Assembly: GCA_017642895.1 (NCBI GenBank)
Contig: JAEPON010000011.1
Coordinates: 1-64,000, forward strand
Direction of reading: 5' to 3'
DNA length: 64,000 nucleotides
Source: Roseitalea sp.
GTDB taxonomy: Bacteria; Pseudomonadota; Alphaproteobacteria; Rhizobiales; Rhizobiaceae
Below, in pieces: positions 63,015 through 64,000 of the stretch. The position numbers and the translations under genes are program-made. Under the pieces are notes generated by a model, which was not told where the DNA came from, ran no database searches, and saw nothing but the letters and a program-made list of their open reading frames with translations. The first letter of the stretch is position 1. Every line of letters starts with the position of its first letter.

Positions 63015-63820
63015 CCGGCGCCGGTTGTCCTTCGGATTTCCGCGATCGGCTTCATGCCGGTCCGCCGCTGATAGGCACCTGGGTTAAGACACCCCACCGT
63101 CTTGTCTCCGAGCTTCTCGCCGGGACAGAGCTCGACTGCCTGTGCCTCGATGAGGAACATGCGCCGTTCGACCGTAGTGAACTTGATGGGTCAGTCTTTG
63201 CTTGCCGAGCGTCCGCAATGCCGGTCTTGGTGCGCGTTCGCGATGCGTCCCCGGCGCACATTCTCAATGCGCTCGATCTTGGCGCGACCGGCGTTCTGGT
63301 TCCGCATGTTCGCTCGGGCGACGAGGCGGAAGCGGCGGTTCGCCATTCTCTGTTCGGTCCGTCCGGGCGCGGATATGCCGGGTCGACGCGCGGCGCTGGA
63401 TTCACGAGAAAGACGATGGCGGATCATCGATCGGAGTCCGCGAGCCGGACTGTGATTGTAGCGCAGATCGAGGACGCGGACGCGGTGGGTCGTATCGACG
63501 AGATCTGCTCAGTCGACCGTTTGGACTGCCTGTTCATCGGTCGCGCCGATCTCGCCGTTTCGCTCGGCTGCCAGTCGATGAGCGACCCGGCAGTCGTCGA
63601 TGCTGTGGGAGCGATTGTCAGTACGGCCATCAAGCGCCAGCGAACAGTCGGCATGTTCGTCAGTGACATGGACGAGGTTCCGCGCTGGGTCGAGGCTGGT
63701 GTCCGCTTCTTCCTGTTGTCGAGCGACCAGGCGTTTTTGCTCAACGGAGCATGGCGGCTGCGCCAATCGTTCGATACGCTCACCGAACAGGCGCGCGAGA
63801 AACCAAGGAATACCAAATAA
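63011..63820 (+). CDS. HpcH/HpaI-family aldolase
   Basis: A 269-residue class II, metal-dependent aldolase. LIGTWVKTPHRLVSELLAGT at the start, LDCLCLDEEHAPFD, the substrate-carboxylate Arg in VLVRVRDASP, the metal ligands in VAQIEDADAV and DCLFIGRADLAVSLG match HpaI and 2-keto-3-deoxy-L-rhamnonate aldolase. It would split a 2-keto-3-deoxy acid into pyruvate and an aldehyde. Its ATG overlaps the upstream stop. It is the last gene seen; the remaining 180 bp of the window hold no gene. Confidence 0.87.
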   Translation: MTGAGCPSDFRDRLHAGPPLIGTWVKTPHRLVSELLAGTELDCLCLDEEHAPFDRSELDGSVFACRASAMPVLVRVRDASPAHILNALDLGATGVLVPHVRSGDEAEAAVRHSLFGPSGRGYAGSTRGAGFTRKTMADHRSESASRTVIVAQIEDADAVGRIDEICSVDRLDCLFIGRADLAVSLGCQSMSDPAVVDAVGAIVSTAIKRQRTVGMFVSDMDEVPRWVEAGVRFFLLSSDQAFLLNGAWRLRQSFDTLTEQAREKPRNTK

Positions 63821-64000
63821 ACATGACCCTGGCATTAGGTATTGATGATTGGCTCAGAATGATTTTTGCCGCTCGCTTGCCTGTGACCGGGATCCACGGA
63901 GCAATTTTTGCCACATGCGTGAAGCGTCATTGAAAGCGCAATGCGAACGGACCTTCCAAACGGGTGTCAGCCCGTTCGAACGTCTAGCAATTTCAATTGT

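Overview
The window reads as the chromosome of an alphaproteobacterium of the order Hyphomicrobiales (Rhizobiales). The order glnK-amtB, ftsK, lolA, xthA, a cyclic-nucleotide-binding protein and a CenR/OtpR-type response regulator is typical of that group. So are the rsmB-heparinase-purH neighbourhood and the DUF1674 and DUF1761 proteins. The genus cannot be fixed from the sequence alone.

From 1 to about 24.85 kb is high-GC core chromosome: nitrogen sensing and ammonium uptake, chromosome segregation, lipoprotein transport, DNA repair, envelope regulation, peptidoglycan enzymes, a Tad-type surface protein, HtpX, RsmB, a heparinase-like lyase and PurH. At its end lies a sulfide/persulfide unit: a BigR-type ArsR repressor divergent from two split YeeE/YedE channels, a persulfide-dioxygenase-type hydrolase and a SulP permease. 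The SulP frame runs into a tRNA-Arg(CCT) gene. A small plus-strand unit at about 8.5-8.7 kb encodes a 21-residue peptide behind an extended perfect Shine-Dalgarno sequence and ends in a strong terminator.

The core stops at the tRNA. The next 0.7 kb holds a detached 3' half of an initiator tRNA gene flanked by two pairs of tandem 11-bp repeats, which looks like an island junction. Then comes a lower-GC block (25.5-30.0 kb) with an RbsABC-type sugar importer, an SGNH esterase and a FadR-type regulator, with a shared palindrome at both promoters. Next is a conjugation module (30.1-43.1 kb): DUF2285, XRE, DUF2274 and traG-copG-trbBCDEJLFGI, in one orientation. No relaxase, TrbK or integrase is visible.

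From 43.4 to 63.8 kb lies a large catabolic locus. It has a CUT1 ABC importer, three Gfo/Idh/MocA dehydrogenases, two SDRs, IolD-like and IolE-like enzymes, an SMP-30 lactonase, a HisD/HpsN-like dehydrogenase, a D-2-hydroxyacid dehydrogenase, an HpcH/HpaI aldolase, a HAD phosphatase, a VOC protein, an RbsB-like protein with no signal peptide, and a LacI regulator. Seven copies of one palindrome close to TTGCATAGCTATGCAA sit in front of the main transcription units, so the locus looks like a single LacI regulon. The IolD/IolE/dehydrogenase set points to a cyclitol or cyclitol derivative. IolB, IolC, IolJ and IolA are absent, and a HisD-like enzyme and a pyruvate-type aldolase are present instead. 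This is the best candidate in the window for an undescribed pathway.
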